Assembly: GCF_018325905.1 (NCBI RefSeq)
Contig: NZ_AP021901.1
Coordinates: forward strand, 2,666,001-2,730,000
Direction: 5' to 3'
Source: Pseudomonas sp. St316
GTDB lineage: Bacteria; Pseudomonadota; Gammaproteobacteria; Pseudomonadales; Pseudomonadaceae
DNA length: 64,000 bases
Made by a program: the position numbers and the translations under genes. Positions 46,575 through 54,497 of this stretch are shown here, one piece after another (within the stretch, counting starts at the first letter, position 1; every line of letters begins with the position of its first letter). Below the pieces are notes generated by a model. The model saw only the letters and a list, made by a program, of their open reading frames with translations. It was not told where the DNA came from and searched no databases.

Positions 46575-47687
46575 TCAGGGAACGATATCGAACGCCGTGC
46601 TGCCCAGCCGCTCGCCGTTGACCACCAGGTGCACGGCATGCCGACCCGCGTAATGTTTGCGGGTGGTCAGCTCGCGAATGTGTTGGGATCGGCTAAGGTT
46701 GACGCAGCCCTGGGCGGGCAGGTCGAAGGTCTTGAGCTTGAAGACTTTGGCCGAGGTGCCGCCCGAGGCCTTCACGTAGTCGACGGCATAGTCGATCACC
46801 AGCCGTTGGCTCTGCTCAAGGGTTGATTGCACCGTGAAGGACAGGGTGACCTGTTCCCCCAGGCGAATCACCGCGGGCGTCACCTGCAAATCCAGCACCT
46901 GGACCTGTGCCTTGCCGCCGACCCCGATGACACCCAACGCCCTGGGGTTGCCTTGTTTGATCAGGCTACGCAGCGCATGCCGGGCGATCCACGCCGTGTG
47001 GCGGTCTTGCAGTGGCCAACCTTCGATGTGGTCCAGCACCCAGTCGGGATGCTGTTTGGTGACGTCGTTGAGGTGGTTGGCCACGGATTTGCGCACATAA
47101 AGGCTATCGTCGGCCTTGAGCGTGTCGAGGATCGCGGCGGCGAGGTCAGGGTTGGCCTGGATCGGCTCCAGGTGAAACGACCATGGCAAGCGCGGCCGGC
47201 TGCCTTCGCTGGCCAGGCGGCGTACGTGTTCGTTGGCGTCCAGCGCCCAGTTGTGCATGACCTTGAGGGTGCGCTCCAGGTCATCGCGCAGGAAGTGCCG
47301 CACGGCGAACTCCGACGAGCCGAACCGGGTGAAATACTGGAGCGCGTCCATCGATACGTCGAAGCGGTGCCGGCCATAAGAGGCCACGTAGTGTGGCAGG
47401 AACATGCTGACAAACATGCTGTTCAGGCGTGGGGCCAGGGCGCGCAGCACCTCCAGTGAAGCTTCATAGTCGAGGGGCAGCACCGCGTGCAGACACTCGC
47501 TTACCCGGGCCATGCGCTGCATCACCGACAACTCGGCCAGCCCGTCGTTGGCCATGTGCAAGAACGCCGCGGCATCGAACGTCGGGTACACCGCGCGCAT
47601 TTCACTGGCGATGTGCTCCAGGCGGGCGTTGTTGAAGATTTCCTTGAGGGCAGGGGCAGGGGCAGGGGCAGAGGCGGTGGAGCTCAT
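46575..47687 (-). CDS. alkC: DNA glycosylase AlkC (HEAT-repeat, with Ig-like C-terminal domain)
   Basis: AlkC removes cationic bases such as 3-methyladenine and 3-methylcytosine from DNA without base flipping. The 370-residue protein has an all-helical HEAT-like repeat body (FVSMFLPHYVASYGRHRFDV, RLASEGSRPRLPWSFHLEPI, SLYVRKSVANHLNDVTKQHP) and a beta-rich C-terminal domain from about residue 265 (VQVLDLQVTPAVIRLGEQVT) that matches the Ig-like domain of the AlkC-alpha class known from P. fluorescens. AlkD proteins are about 230 residues and lack this domain. The start at 47687 (MSSTASAPAPAP) is the best of two. It is separate from the ada/alkB group but overlaps it in substrate range. Confidence 0.9.
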   Translation of the reverse strand: MSSTASAPAPAPALKEIFNNARLEHIASEMRAVYPTFDAAAFLHMANDGLAELSVMQRMARVSECLHAVLPLDYEASLEVLRALAPRLNSMFVSMFLPHYVASYGRHRFDVSMDALQYFTRFGSSEFAVRHFLRDDLERTLKVMHNWALDANEHVRRLASEGSRPRLPWSFHLEPIQANPDLAAAILDTLKADDSLYVRKSVANHLNDVTKQHPDWVLDHIEGWPLQDRHTAWIARHALRSLIKQGNPRALGVIGVGGKAQVQVLDLQVTPAVIRLGEQVTLSFTVQSTLEQSQRLVIDYAVDYVKASGGTSAKVFKLKTFDLPAQGCVNLSRSQHIRELTTRKHYAGRHAVHLVVNGERLGSTAFDIVP

Positions 47688-47745
47688 GGTGGGGCCGTCC
47701 GGCGAGTGTTGTAGTTCCAGGCTTGTCACTATGCCATGCGCGCCC

Positions 47746-47879
47746 CGTGGCGAGGGAGCTTGCTCCCGCTCGGCTGCGCAGCAGTCGTAAACCCGGTGAA
47801 TGCCGTATCACTGGATGACCGCGTCGCCTGGATTGGGGCTGCTGCGCAGCCCAGCGGGAGCAAGCTCCCTCGCCACGAG
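47746..47879. repeat. REPIN, GTGGCGAGGGAGC family
   Basis: Left arm CGTGGCGAGGGAGCTTGCTC, right arm AGCAAGCTCCCTCGCCACG, with an inner GCTGCGCAGC hairpin; the same family as 3444-3569. Confidence 0.88.
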
Positions 47880-47976
47880 AGATGGAGGGCTCCCAGCTTC
47901 AGTCTTTGCAGTAAAAGGAATGATTCGCCGTCCGCGAAGTCCCAGGTTCAGTCCCTCGAATAACTGGAGTTTTTTT

Positions 47977-48285
47977 ATGCGCAAACCATCCCTGATCGCC
48001 AGCCTGGTCCTGATCGCCGGCCTTGGAGCCCTTGGGCCTGTTGCGCAAGCGGTCGAGAAAACCGGCGACGCCCTGGAGCATTCGCCGAGCAATGGCCGCA
48101 GGCTGGTGGAGAACGACCGGGTGCCGGCGGACTACCAGCGCGCGGACAGGGCCATGAAAGACTGGAAACAGAAGAAACTTGAGCAACCGACAAACGAGCA
48201 GCAATGGGTGCAGATCGATGACAAGTACTTGCTGATCGAAATCGTGTCCGGCGCAATCGTCAAGATCGTGCCGGCGACACGTTAG
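47977..48285 (+). CDS. RcnB-family periplasmic protein
   Basis: A 102-residue exported protein: signal peptide MRKPSLIASLVLIAGLGALG cleaved near AQA/VEK, then a hydrophilic stretch, then the RcnB pattern VPADYQRADRAMKDWKQKKL and QWVQIDDKYLLIEIVSGAIV. RcnB is a periplasmic modulator of Ni/Co efflux in E. coli; most Pseudomonas relatives are uncharacterised and the metal link is not shown here. The ATG follows an ACTGGAG site. It ends 4 bp into the 3' end of the convergent emfourin gene (a shared stop region). Confidence 0.8.
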   Translation: MRKPSLIASLVLIAGLGALGPVAQAVEKTGDALEHSPSNGRRLVENDRVPADYQRADRAMKDWKQKKLEQPTNEQQWVQIDDKYLLIEIVSGAIVKIVPATR

Positions 48286-48605
48286 AGCACCTCGCCTTTA
48301 TCCCACAGATGAACCAACTCGCCGGGTGCCTGGTCCTCAGGCACCCGTAACACCATCTCGTCATCCTGGTCGTTGGCGCGATAGCGCACCTCGATCTGGA
48401 AAAACCGTTGGTCGCCGCGCCCGGGCGTGGAGGAGGTCAGCGGCAGGCAGCCTTCCAGCACCGAGCAGATGCGTGTGCGCTGGTTGAGGTCGCATTGGGC
48501 GAACTCGATTTCCCGTGGCCGGGTCAGCGCATGGATGGCGGCGACGCCGCCCTGGCGCGACAGCCGCACCACCGCCTTGTCGTCGAGGTCTGGAAGGGTT
48601 TTCAT
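48282..48605 (-). CDS. Emfourin-type inhibitor of protealysin
   Basis: A 107-residue protein with the emfourin pattern (VVRLSRQGGVAAIHALTRPR, CSVLEGCLPL, GDQRFFQIEVRYRAND). Emfourin is an intracellular inhibitor of protealysin-like M4 proteases first known from Serratia. The ATG overlaps the stop codon of the protease gene (ATGA at 48602-48605), so the two are translationally coupled, ensuring that the inhibitor is made with the enzyme. The last 4 bp overlap the convergent RcnB-like gene. Confidence 0.87.
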   Translation of the reverse strand: MKTLPDLDDKAVVRLSRQGGVAAIHALTRPREIEFAQCDLNQRTRICSVLEGCLPLTSSTPGRGDQRFFQIEVRYRANDQDDEMVLRVPEDQAPGELVHLWDKGEVL

Positions 48606-49666
48606 CAGCTCTCCTGTGTCAGGTCGACGCCGACCTGGGCCCAGCCATTCTGCACTGCTTGCACTTCCCGTGTGCCGAAGCGCTGGCGGGCGTGCTCGAC
48701 GGTCAGGCGGGCAAAGGCGCTGAAGGACGCGTCATTGGCCAATCTTCGGTCGCACAAGGTTTCATACCAGATCCGGCCGGCCTTTTCCCAGGCAAATCCG
48801 CCCAGCGTGGTCGCCACCAGATAAAAGGCCCGGTTGGGGATGCCGGAGTTGATGTGCACGCCGCCGTTGTCTTCACGGGTAATGACGAATTCGCGCATGT
48901 GCGAAGGTTGCGGGTCCTTGCCCAGCAACGGGTCATCGTAGGCGCTGCCGGGGTTGGACATGCTGCGCAGGCCGTCGCCGTTGATCTTGTCGGTGAGCAG
49001 GTCGGCTCCGATCAGCCAGTCGGCCTGGTCGGCGGTTTGTTCGAGCACGAACTGCTTGACCAGCACACCGAACACATCGGAGATGGACTCGTTCAGCGCA
49101 CCGGATTGGTTGGCGTAGATCAAGCCGGCCTCGCTTTCGGTGACGCCATGGGCCAGTTCGTGGGCCACCACGTCCAGGGAGCGGGTGAAGCGCTGGAAGA
49201 TTTCGCCATCGCCGTCGCCGAACACCATCTGCGCGCCGTTCCAGAAGGCGTTTTCATAGCCCTGGCCATAATGCACGCTGCCCACCAGCGCGAAGCCTTT
49301 GTTGTCGATGGAGTCGCGCCCCAGGACCTTCCAGAAAAAATCATAGGTGGCGCCGAGGGCGTCGTAGGCTTCGTCCACGGCCGGGTCGCCACTGGCCCGC
49401 TGGCCTTCCAGGCGGACCGGTTGGCCGGGCAGCTCCATGCCGTTCTGGGCGTCATGCACGCTGCGTTGCGGCTGTCCGGCCTTGCCGGGTTTGGGCAGCT
49501 TCGCGGCGGCGGGAAGGTTGCCGGGCGGGCCGGGGTTGTGTCGCAGGTTGCGCACGTGGGTCAAGGTGCCGAGGGCGCTGGAGCGTTGCTGTTCGGAGCC
49601 GTGGGCGATGATGCGATTGAGGATGTAGGGCGGAATGAAACCGTGGAGCGGACGAGAGTCGAACAT
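48605..49666 (-). CDS. Protealysin-like M4 metalloprotease
   Basis: A 353-residue thermolysin-fold zinc protease of the short-propeptide group. There is no signal peptide; the N-terminus carries the protealysin-type propeptide motif GFIPPYILNRI at residues 9-19. The zinc site is VVAHELAHGVTESEAG (HExxH) with the third ligand Glu in GALNESISDVFG, and the C-terminal catalytic His in GVHINSGIPNRAFYL. The start at 49666 (MFDSRPLHGF) has AAGGA 8 bp upstream. It probably stays inside the cell or leaves by a non-Sec route, as in Serratia. The emfourin gene overlaps its stop codon. Confidence 0.93.
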   Translation of the reverse strand: MFDSRPLHGFIPPYILNRIIAHGSEQQRSSALGTLTHVRNLRHNPGPPGNLPAAAKLPKPGKAGQPQRSVHDAQNGMELPGQPVRLEGQRASGDPAVDEAYDALGATYDFFWKVLGRDSIDNKGFALVGSVHYGQGYENAFWNGAQMVFGDGDGEIFQRFTRSLDVVAHELAHGVTESEAGLIYANQSGALNESISDVFGVLVKQFVLEQTADQADWLIGADLLTDKINGDGLRSMSNPGSAYDDPLLGKDPQPSHMREFVITREDNGGVHINSGIPNRAFYLVATTLGGFAWEKAGRIWYETLCDRRLANDASFSAFARLTVEHARQRFGTREVQAVQNGWAQVGVDLTQES

Positions 49667-49812
49667 CAGAAAATCCTTATCTGAAATGCAGGGTCGATAC
49701 CCATGTGAACCGAAGAGGTCGTCGCGGTTCCCTGCCGTATGGCATACAACGTTTGCCATGGGCCTGGATTTCTGCGAAAACCCCGCGCCTGGATCACACG
49801 AGGGATACCGCC

Positions 49813-50154
49813 ATGAATGAAGAGCTGCAAATCATCGACCTGCAACAGGGCGACGGCAAAAGCGTAGTCAAAGGTGCGCTGATCACGACCCAATACCGCG
49901 GCACCCTCGAAGACGGCACCGAATTCGATTCGTCCTACAGTCGCGGCAAACCCTTCCAATGCGTCATCGGCACCGGTCGTGTCATCAAGGGCTGGGACCT
50001 GGGCCTGATGGGCATGCAAGTCGGTGGCAAGCGCAAGTTGTGGGTGCCGGCCCATCTGGCCTACGGTGAACGGTCCATGGGCGCCCATATCAAGCCCAAC
50101 GCCAACCTGATCTTTGAAATCGAGTTGCTGGAAGTCTTGACTCGGGACGATTGA
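49813..50154 (+). CDS. FKBP-type peptidyl-prolyl cis-trans isomerase
   Basis: A 113-residue single-domain FKBP that speeds proline isomerisation in folding proteins. Seen are VVKGALITTQYRGTLEDGTE, FDSSYSRGKPFQCVIGTGRV, IKGWDLGLMGMQVGGKRKLW and the C-terminal LIFEIELLEV, the standard FKBP strand order with the aromatic pocket residues. It has no signal peptide and is cytosolic. It is divergent from the M4 protease gene. The start at 49813 follows AGGGATACCGCC; an earlier in-frame ATG reads into the protease promoter. Confidence 0.93.
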   Translation: MNEELQIIDLQQGDGKSVVKGALITTQYRGTLEDGTEFDSSYSRGKPFQCVIGTGRVIKGWDLGLMGMQVGGKRKLWVPAHLAYGERSMGAHIKPNANLIFEIELLEVLTRDD

Positions 50155-50322
50155 GGGGCGGCTGCGGGTCATGGTGTGTCAGCACATGGCCGTTCGCTGA
50201 CCGGGCGCCAGTCCGTCGGGTTGAAATCAGGTGGGCCTCTGGGCGATGGTCTTGTTCGTGATGGAGAAAGTGTTGCTACTATCTCCAGTCGATGCATGGC
50301 TTGATTCGTCGGGGAGCGAAAC

Positions 50323-51078
50323 ATGAACGCAGAGCACCATGACCTGGGGGTGTCCCAGGTGGCGGCGGCCATTGCCGAACCGGCGCGCACCCGGATGCTG
50401 TGTGCGTTGATGGACGGCCATGCCCGCACCAGCACCGAATTGGCGAGCATCGCCGAGGTCAGCGCCTCGACCGCCAGCGCCCATCTGGCGAAACTCAAGC
50501 AAATGGCCCTGGTGCGCTTGCATGTCCAGGGCCGTCATCGTTATTACAGCCTGGCCGATCCGCGCGTTGCCCAGGCACTGGAGGCGCTGATGGTGATCGG
50601 CCAGAGCGCTACGCCGACCTTCACCCCGCGCACACCGGATCGCCTGCAGTTTGCTCGCACCTGTTACGACCACATGGCCGGTACCTTGGCGGTGCGCCTG
50701 CATGACCGAATGATCGAGGCTGGGTGGCTAGTGGAACTGCAGGACGAGGGTTATCGGCTGAGTGAATCCGGCGAGGCGGTGTTCGAGGGATTGGGCATCG
50801 ATGTCCAGCAACTCGCCACGCAACGCCGCCGATTCGCCTGTCCCTGCCTGGACTGGAGCATGCGCCGCCCCCACCTGGGCGGTGCCTTGGGGGCGGCGTT
50901 GCTGCAAGTGGCGATCAAGCGCAAATGGGTAATCCAGGACCTGGACAGCCGCGCGCTGGGGGTGACGGCCAGTGGTCGCCGGGAGATGGCAGGGCGGTTT
51001 GGGGTCAGTGCCGAAATCGATGCCAAACCCAACGGCGCCATCGCGAGCAAGCTCGCTCCCACAGTGGGCCTGCGCTGA
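50323..51078 (+). CDS. ArsR-type transcriptional regulator with a REP-encoded tail
   Basis: A 251-residue regulator: N-terminal winged helix (VAAAIAEPARTRMLCALMDG, STELASIAEVSASTASAHLA, MALVRLHVQGRHRYYSLADP) followed by a long C-terminal domain with RRRFACPCLDWSMRRPHLGG, which could bind a ligand through its two cysteines. It belongs to the longer ArsR-like regulators seen beside oxidoreductases and exporters, but no target is adjacent. Residues 239-251 (IASKLAPTV and neighbours) are translated from a REP palindrome at 51038-51063 and are not part of the domain; the natural stop was probably close to residue 238. Confidence 0.86.
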   Translation: MNAEHHDLGVSQVAAAIAEPARTRMLCALMDGHARTSTELASIAEVSASTASAHLAKLKQMALVRLHVQGRHRYYSLADPRVAQALEALMVIGQSATPTFTPRTPDRLQFARTCYDHMAGTLAVRLHDRMIEAGWLVELQDEGYRLSESGEAVFEGLGIDVQQLATQRRRFACPCLDWSMRRPHLGGALGAALLQVAIKRKWVIQDLDSRALGVTASGRREMAGRFGVSAEIDAKPNGAIASKLAPTVGLR

Positions 51079-51306
51079 ACCCAAAACTCATGCACACCCA
51101 CAGTGCATCTGAGCTGAACCCAAAACTCATGCACACCCAGAGTCCTTGTGGGAGCGAGCTTGCTCGCGATGACTGCGGTACATTCAATACTTATGCAAGC
51201 TGACCCACCGCAATCGCGAGCAGGCTCGCTCCCACAATGGATCGGCGACGAAGACATGATCGATGTCCACCGCAAGCCCCTGTGGGAGCGAGCTTGCTCG
51301 CGATAG
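51038..51306. repeat. REP cluster after the ArsR-type gene, with a tandem 39-bp repeat
   Basis: A right-type REP arm at 51038-51063, a full REPIN at 51147-51236 and a left-type arm at 51281-51306. Between them, a unit of 39 bp is repeated almost twice (51062-51100 and 51101-51139), containing GCTGAACCCAAAACTCATGC; the first copy carries the ArsR gene's stop codon. Confidence 0.85.
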
Positions 51307-51327
51307 CCATTCCAGCCCCCCTCATCA

Positions 51328-52118
51328 TCAAGCCATGTGCCGGCGTCGATACTCATCCGGCGTAGTGCCCATCATCTTGCGGAACATGCTGATGAACGCC
51401 GAGGCGCTGCTGTAGCCCAGGTCCAGGCCGATGGTTTCCACGCTCTGGCCACGCTCGAGCAGGGCCAGGGCCTCGATGACTTTCAGCGTTGGCGCCATTC
51501 CACCAATGACATGCCCAGGTCCCGCTGGGCCCGGCGCATCAGCGTGCGCTCGGTGGTGTTGGCGGCGCGGGCCAGTTGCGGCAAGGAGCGCGGGTCGCTG
51601 GGGTTCGCTTCCAAGGCCCGCAGCACGGGGCCCAGCAGCGGATCATCCGAAGACGGCAGGTAGCTGCCGACATGGGGCGCCTGCGCCAGCTTGTCCACCA
51701 ACACCTGCAGCAAGCGCTGCTGTTCGGGCGTCTGCGGTTGGCTCGGTGGATCGCTGCGCAGCTCTTCCAGCAGGGCGCGGATCAGCGGGCTCAAGGTCAG
51801 CGCACAGGGTACGGCTGGTAGCGCACCGCACAGTTCGGCGGCCAGGTACAACGAACAATGGCAGGCCTCATGCCGATTGAACCCAACGTGTTCCATGTCC
51901 GGTGGCAACCAGATGCCGTACTGCGGCGGCGCCAGGTAATGATGCTGGGCGATCTCGATTTCCATCACCCCGCTGTAGGAGTAGACGAACTCACCCCAGG
52001 CATGCCGGTGCCGTGGGTAAGTGGCATGGGCCGGCATGCAGGCGCTGCGAAAGAAAATCGGCGAGGGCAGGGCCGCGTCGAACGGTGGAATCTTCAGATG
52101 TTGAGCTGGAGGCAGCAT
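51328..52118 (-). pseudogene. AraC-family regulator interrupted by a frameshift
   Basis: The protein begins MLPPAQHLKIPPFDAALPSP with a cupin-type sensor (PRHRHAWGEFVYSYSGVMEI) and continues into the AraC helix-turn-helix (LPQLARAANTTERTLMRRAQ, then MSLVEWRQR), where it hits TGA at 51483. In the +1 frame the rest of the domain continues perfectly: LKVIEALALLERGQSVETIG, YSSASAFISMFRKMMGTTPD and ending RRRHMA at 51328. The total length is one base short of a multiple of three, so a single-base loss (near 51485) explains it. This is either a recent inactivation or a sequencing error. It is divergent from the EamA gene, its likely target. Confidence 0.88.
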
Positions 52119-52227
52119 ATCGACCGCAATGGCGGATTACCGGGATGGCTTGTCGGGTAATCACTATATCCAGCAAAGGTGTCAGGCAGACAATCCTTTC
52201 ATCTATTTCTGCCCGAGGACCTTTCCC

Positions 52228-53157
52228 ATGATCACCCGCCGCGCCCTGGATGGCCAGGTCTGCGCCCTGATGACCGGCCTCTGTGCCATTTGGGGGTTCC
52301 AGCAAGTTGCGATCAAGGCCGGTGCCACCGACATGGCGCCGATGCTGCAACTGGGCGTGCGCTCGGCCATCGCGGCGGTACTGGTCTGGCTCTTGGTGTT
52401 GGCGCGGGGCGAGCGTTTTTCGCTGGCCGATGGTAGCTGGCGTCCAGGCATGCTGGTGGGGTTGTTGTTCGCCCTGGAGTTCGTGATGGTCGGCGAAGGC
52501 CTGCGTCATACGACGGCTTCGCACATGGTGATTTTCCTGTACACCGCACCGATGTTCGCCGCCCTCGGCTTGCACTGGAAACTGCCGAGCGAGCGCCTCA
52601 AACCGACGCAATGGCTGGGCATCGCCGTTGCATTCGGCGGGATCGTGGTGGCTTTCAGCGGGGGCTCGGGCGCGGCGAACGGCAGCACCTTGCTCGGTGA
52701 CGGCATGGGCTTGTTGGCGGGCGCGCTATGGGGCGCAACCACGGTAACGGTACGCTGTTCGCGGCTGACGGACCTGCCGGCCAGCCAGACGCTGCTTTAC
52801 CAATTGGTTGGCGCCGGGGTGCTGTTGACCGCCATGTCAGTGGCGCTGGGGCAAACGACGATCAACCCCACACCACAACTCATTGCCAGCCTGGCGTTCC
52901 AGGTGTTGCTGGTGTCCTTCGCCAGCTTCCTGATCTGGTTCTCCCTGCTGCGTCGCTACCTCGCTTCGCAATTGGGCGTGCTGTCGTTCATGACGCCGCT
53001 GTTCGGCATCGGTTTTGGCGTCTGGTTGCTGGATGAGCCGTTGGAGCCGAATTTTATTGTCGGCGCGGTTCTGGTGCTGGGCGGGATCTTGCTGGTCAGC
53101 GGTTACGGATGGTTTCGCCAGCGTTGGGGACGATGGCCGGTTTTGCGGCGGGAGTGA
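52228..53157 (+). CDS. EamA/DMT-family exporter divergent from the AraC regulator
   Basis: A 309-residue ten-helix transporter with two EamA repeats: ALMTGLCAIWGFQQVAIKAG starts the first, and GDGMGLLAGALWGATTVTVR the second; the C-terminal LLDEPLEPNFIVGAVLVLGG is typical. The start at 52228 (MITRRALDGQ) is the usual one; an earlier in-frame ATG lies in the regulatory gap. The regulator next door is broken, so expression may be constitutive or lost if that regulator was an activator. Its substrate is unknown. Confidence 0.9.
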   Translation: MITRRALDGQVCALMTGLCAIWGFQQVAIKAGATDMAPMLQLGVRSAIAAVLVWLLVLARGERFSLADGSWRPGMLVGLLFALEFVMVGEGLRHTTASHMVIFLYTAPMFAALGLHWKLPSERLKPTQWLGIAVAFGGIVVAFSGGSGAANGSTLLGDGMGLLAGALWGATTVTVRCSRLTDLPASQTLLYQLVGAGVLLTAMSVALGQTTINPTPQLIASLAFQVLLVSFASFLIWFSLLRRYLASQLGVLSFMTPLFGIGFGVWLLDEPLEPNFIVGAVLVLGGILLVSGYGWFRQRWGRWPVLRRE

Positions 53158-53166
53158 AACGGGTGC

Positions 53167-53210
53167 GGGCCTTTGTGGCGAGGCAGCATGCTCCCTCGCC
53201 ACAAAGGCCC
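53167..53210. terminator. Perfect 17-bp inverted repeat between convergent EamA and ilvE genes
   Basis: Left arm GGGCCTTTGTGGCGAGG, right arm CCTCGCCACAAAGGCCC, with a 10-base loop. It begins 9 bp after the EamA stop and ends 11 bp before the ilvE stop. It is REP-derived (GTGGCGAGG family) but the stem is longer and perfect; it probably ends or stabilises both transcripts, although it has no T-run. Confidence 0.7.
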
Positions 53211-53221
53211 TTCAGGGCTAA

Positions 53222-54241
53222 TCAGACCTTGACGATCCAACCCGCTGGGGCTTCCACGTCACCGGTCTGCACGCCGGTCAGCTCTTTATAGAGCTTCTGG
53301 GTGATCGGGCCGACTTCGGTTTCGCTGTGGAACACGTGCAGCTTGTCCTTGTAGCTGATGCCGCCAATCGGCGTGATCACCGCAGCGGTACCGCAGGCGC
53401 CGGCTTCCTTGAAGTCCGACAGCTTGTCGATGAACACGTCGCCTTCGATCACTTCCAGGCCCAGGCGCGATTTGGCCAGTTCGATTAGCGACAGGCGGGT
53501 GATGCCTGGCAGGACCGAAGGGGAGTTGGGGGTGATGAATTTGTTGTCGTGGGTGATGCCGAAGAAGTTGGCCGAGCCGACTTCCTCGATTTTCGAATGG
53601 GTGAGCGGGTCCAGGTAGATGCAGTCGGCGAAACTGGCTTTCTTGGCCTGGGAGCCGGGCATCAGGCTGGCGGCGTAGTTGCCACCGACCTTGGCCGCGC
53701 CGGTGCCTTGTGGGGCGGCACGGTCGAAGCTGGAGATCAGGAAGTTGTGCGGGGTCAGGCCGCCCTTGAAGTAGGCGCCGACCGGGATGCAGAAAATCGA
53801 GAAGATGAACTCGGGTGCGGTGCGCACGCCGATGTTGTCACCCACGCCGATCACGAACGGGCGCAGGTACAGCGCGCCGCCGGTGCCGTAAGGCGGGATG
53901 AAGCGCTCGTTGGCGCGGACCACTTGCTTGCAGGCTTCGACGAACTGCTCGGTCTCGACGTGCGGCATCAGCAGGCGGGCGCAGCTGCGCTGCATGCGGG
54001 CGGCGTTCTGGTCCGGGCGGAACAGGTTGATGGAGCCGTCCTTGCAGCGATAGGCCTTCAGGCCTTCGAAGCATTGCTGACCGTAGTGCAGGGCGGTGGA
54101 GCCCTCGCTGATGTGCAGCACGTTGTCTTCGGTCAGGGTGCCCGCGTCCCAGGCACCATCGCGCCAGTGCGACAGGTAGCGCTTGTCGGTCTTGATGTAG
54201 TCAAAGCCCAGTTTGTCCCAATTGATGCTCTCGTTACCCAT
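53222..54241 (-). CDS. ilvE: Branched-chain amino acid aminotransferase
   Basis: Transaminates leucine, isoleucine and valine with 2-oxoglutarate, the first step of their breakdown and last step of their synthesis. The 339-residue form is the long, eukaryote-like type of fold-type IV aminotransferases: WRDGAWDAGTLTEDNVLHIS, the PLP lysine in AKVGGNYAASLMPG, FFGITHDNKFITPNSPSVLP and EAGACGTAAVITPIGGI. It is downstream of the bkd operon on the same strand (gap 256 bp with a REPIN), so function and location fit, but it probably has its own promoter. Confidence 0.95.
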   Translation of the reverse strand: MGNESINWDKLGFDYIKTDKRYLSHWRDGAWDAGTLTEDNVLHISEGSTALHYGQQCFEGLKAYRCKDGSINLFRPDQNAARMQRSCARLLMPHVETEQFVEACKQVVRANERFIPPYGTGGALYLRPFVIGVGDNIGVRTAPEFIFSIFCIPVGAYFKGGLTPHNFLISSFDRAAPQGTGAAKVGGNYAASLMPGSQAKKASFADCIYLDPLTHSKIEEVGSANFFGITHDNKFITPNSPSVLPGITRLSLIELAKSRLGLEVIEGDVFIDKLSDFKEAGACGTAAVITPIGGISYKDKLHVFHSETEVGPITQKLYKELTGVQTGDVEAPAGWIVKV

Positions 54242-54391
54242 GACACCCTCTATTTCTTAGCAACCGTCGAAACGGTTCAAGGCTTCTGACGTTTTTTGGA
54301 TGGGGACAACAATACTTCATTCCGGGGCTGTTTCGCAGCCTGTTACATGGATCCTGCAGCTGAAAATAGCTCTGCGGTCGTTGTGAGGGAT

Positions 54392-54479
54392 TGTGGGAGC
54401 AAGGCTTGCCCGCGATACAGGCGATGCGGTCCTTCAGAAACCGAGTCGCCTGTATCGCGGGCAAGCCTAGCTCCCACAA
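54392..54479. repeat. REPIN, GTGGGAGCAAGGCTTGCCCG family
   Basis: Inverted pair TTGTGGGAGCAAGGCTTGCC and its complement; the stem extends further inward with ATACAGGCGA and TCGCCTGTAT. Confidence 0.85.
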
Positions 54480-54497
54480 GTTATTCACCCACAACTG

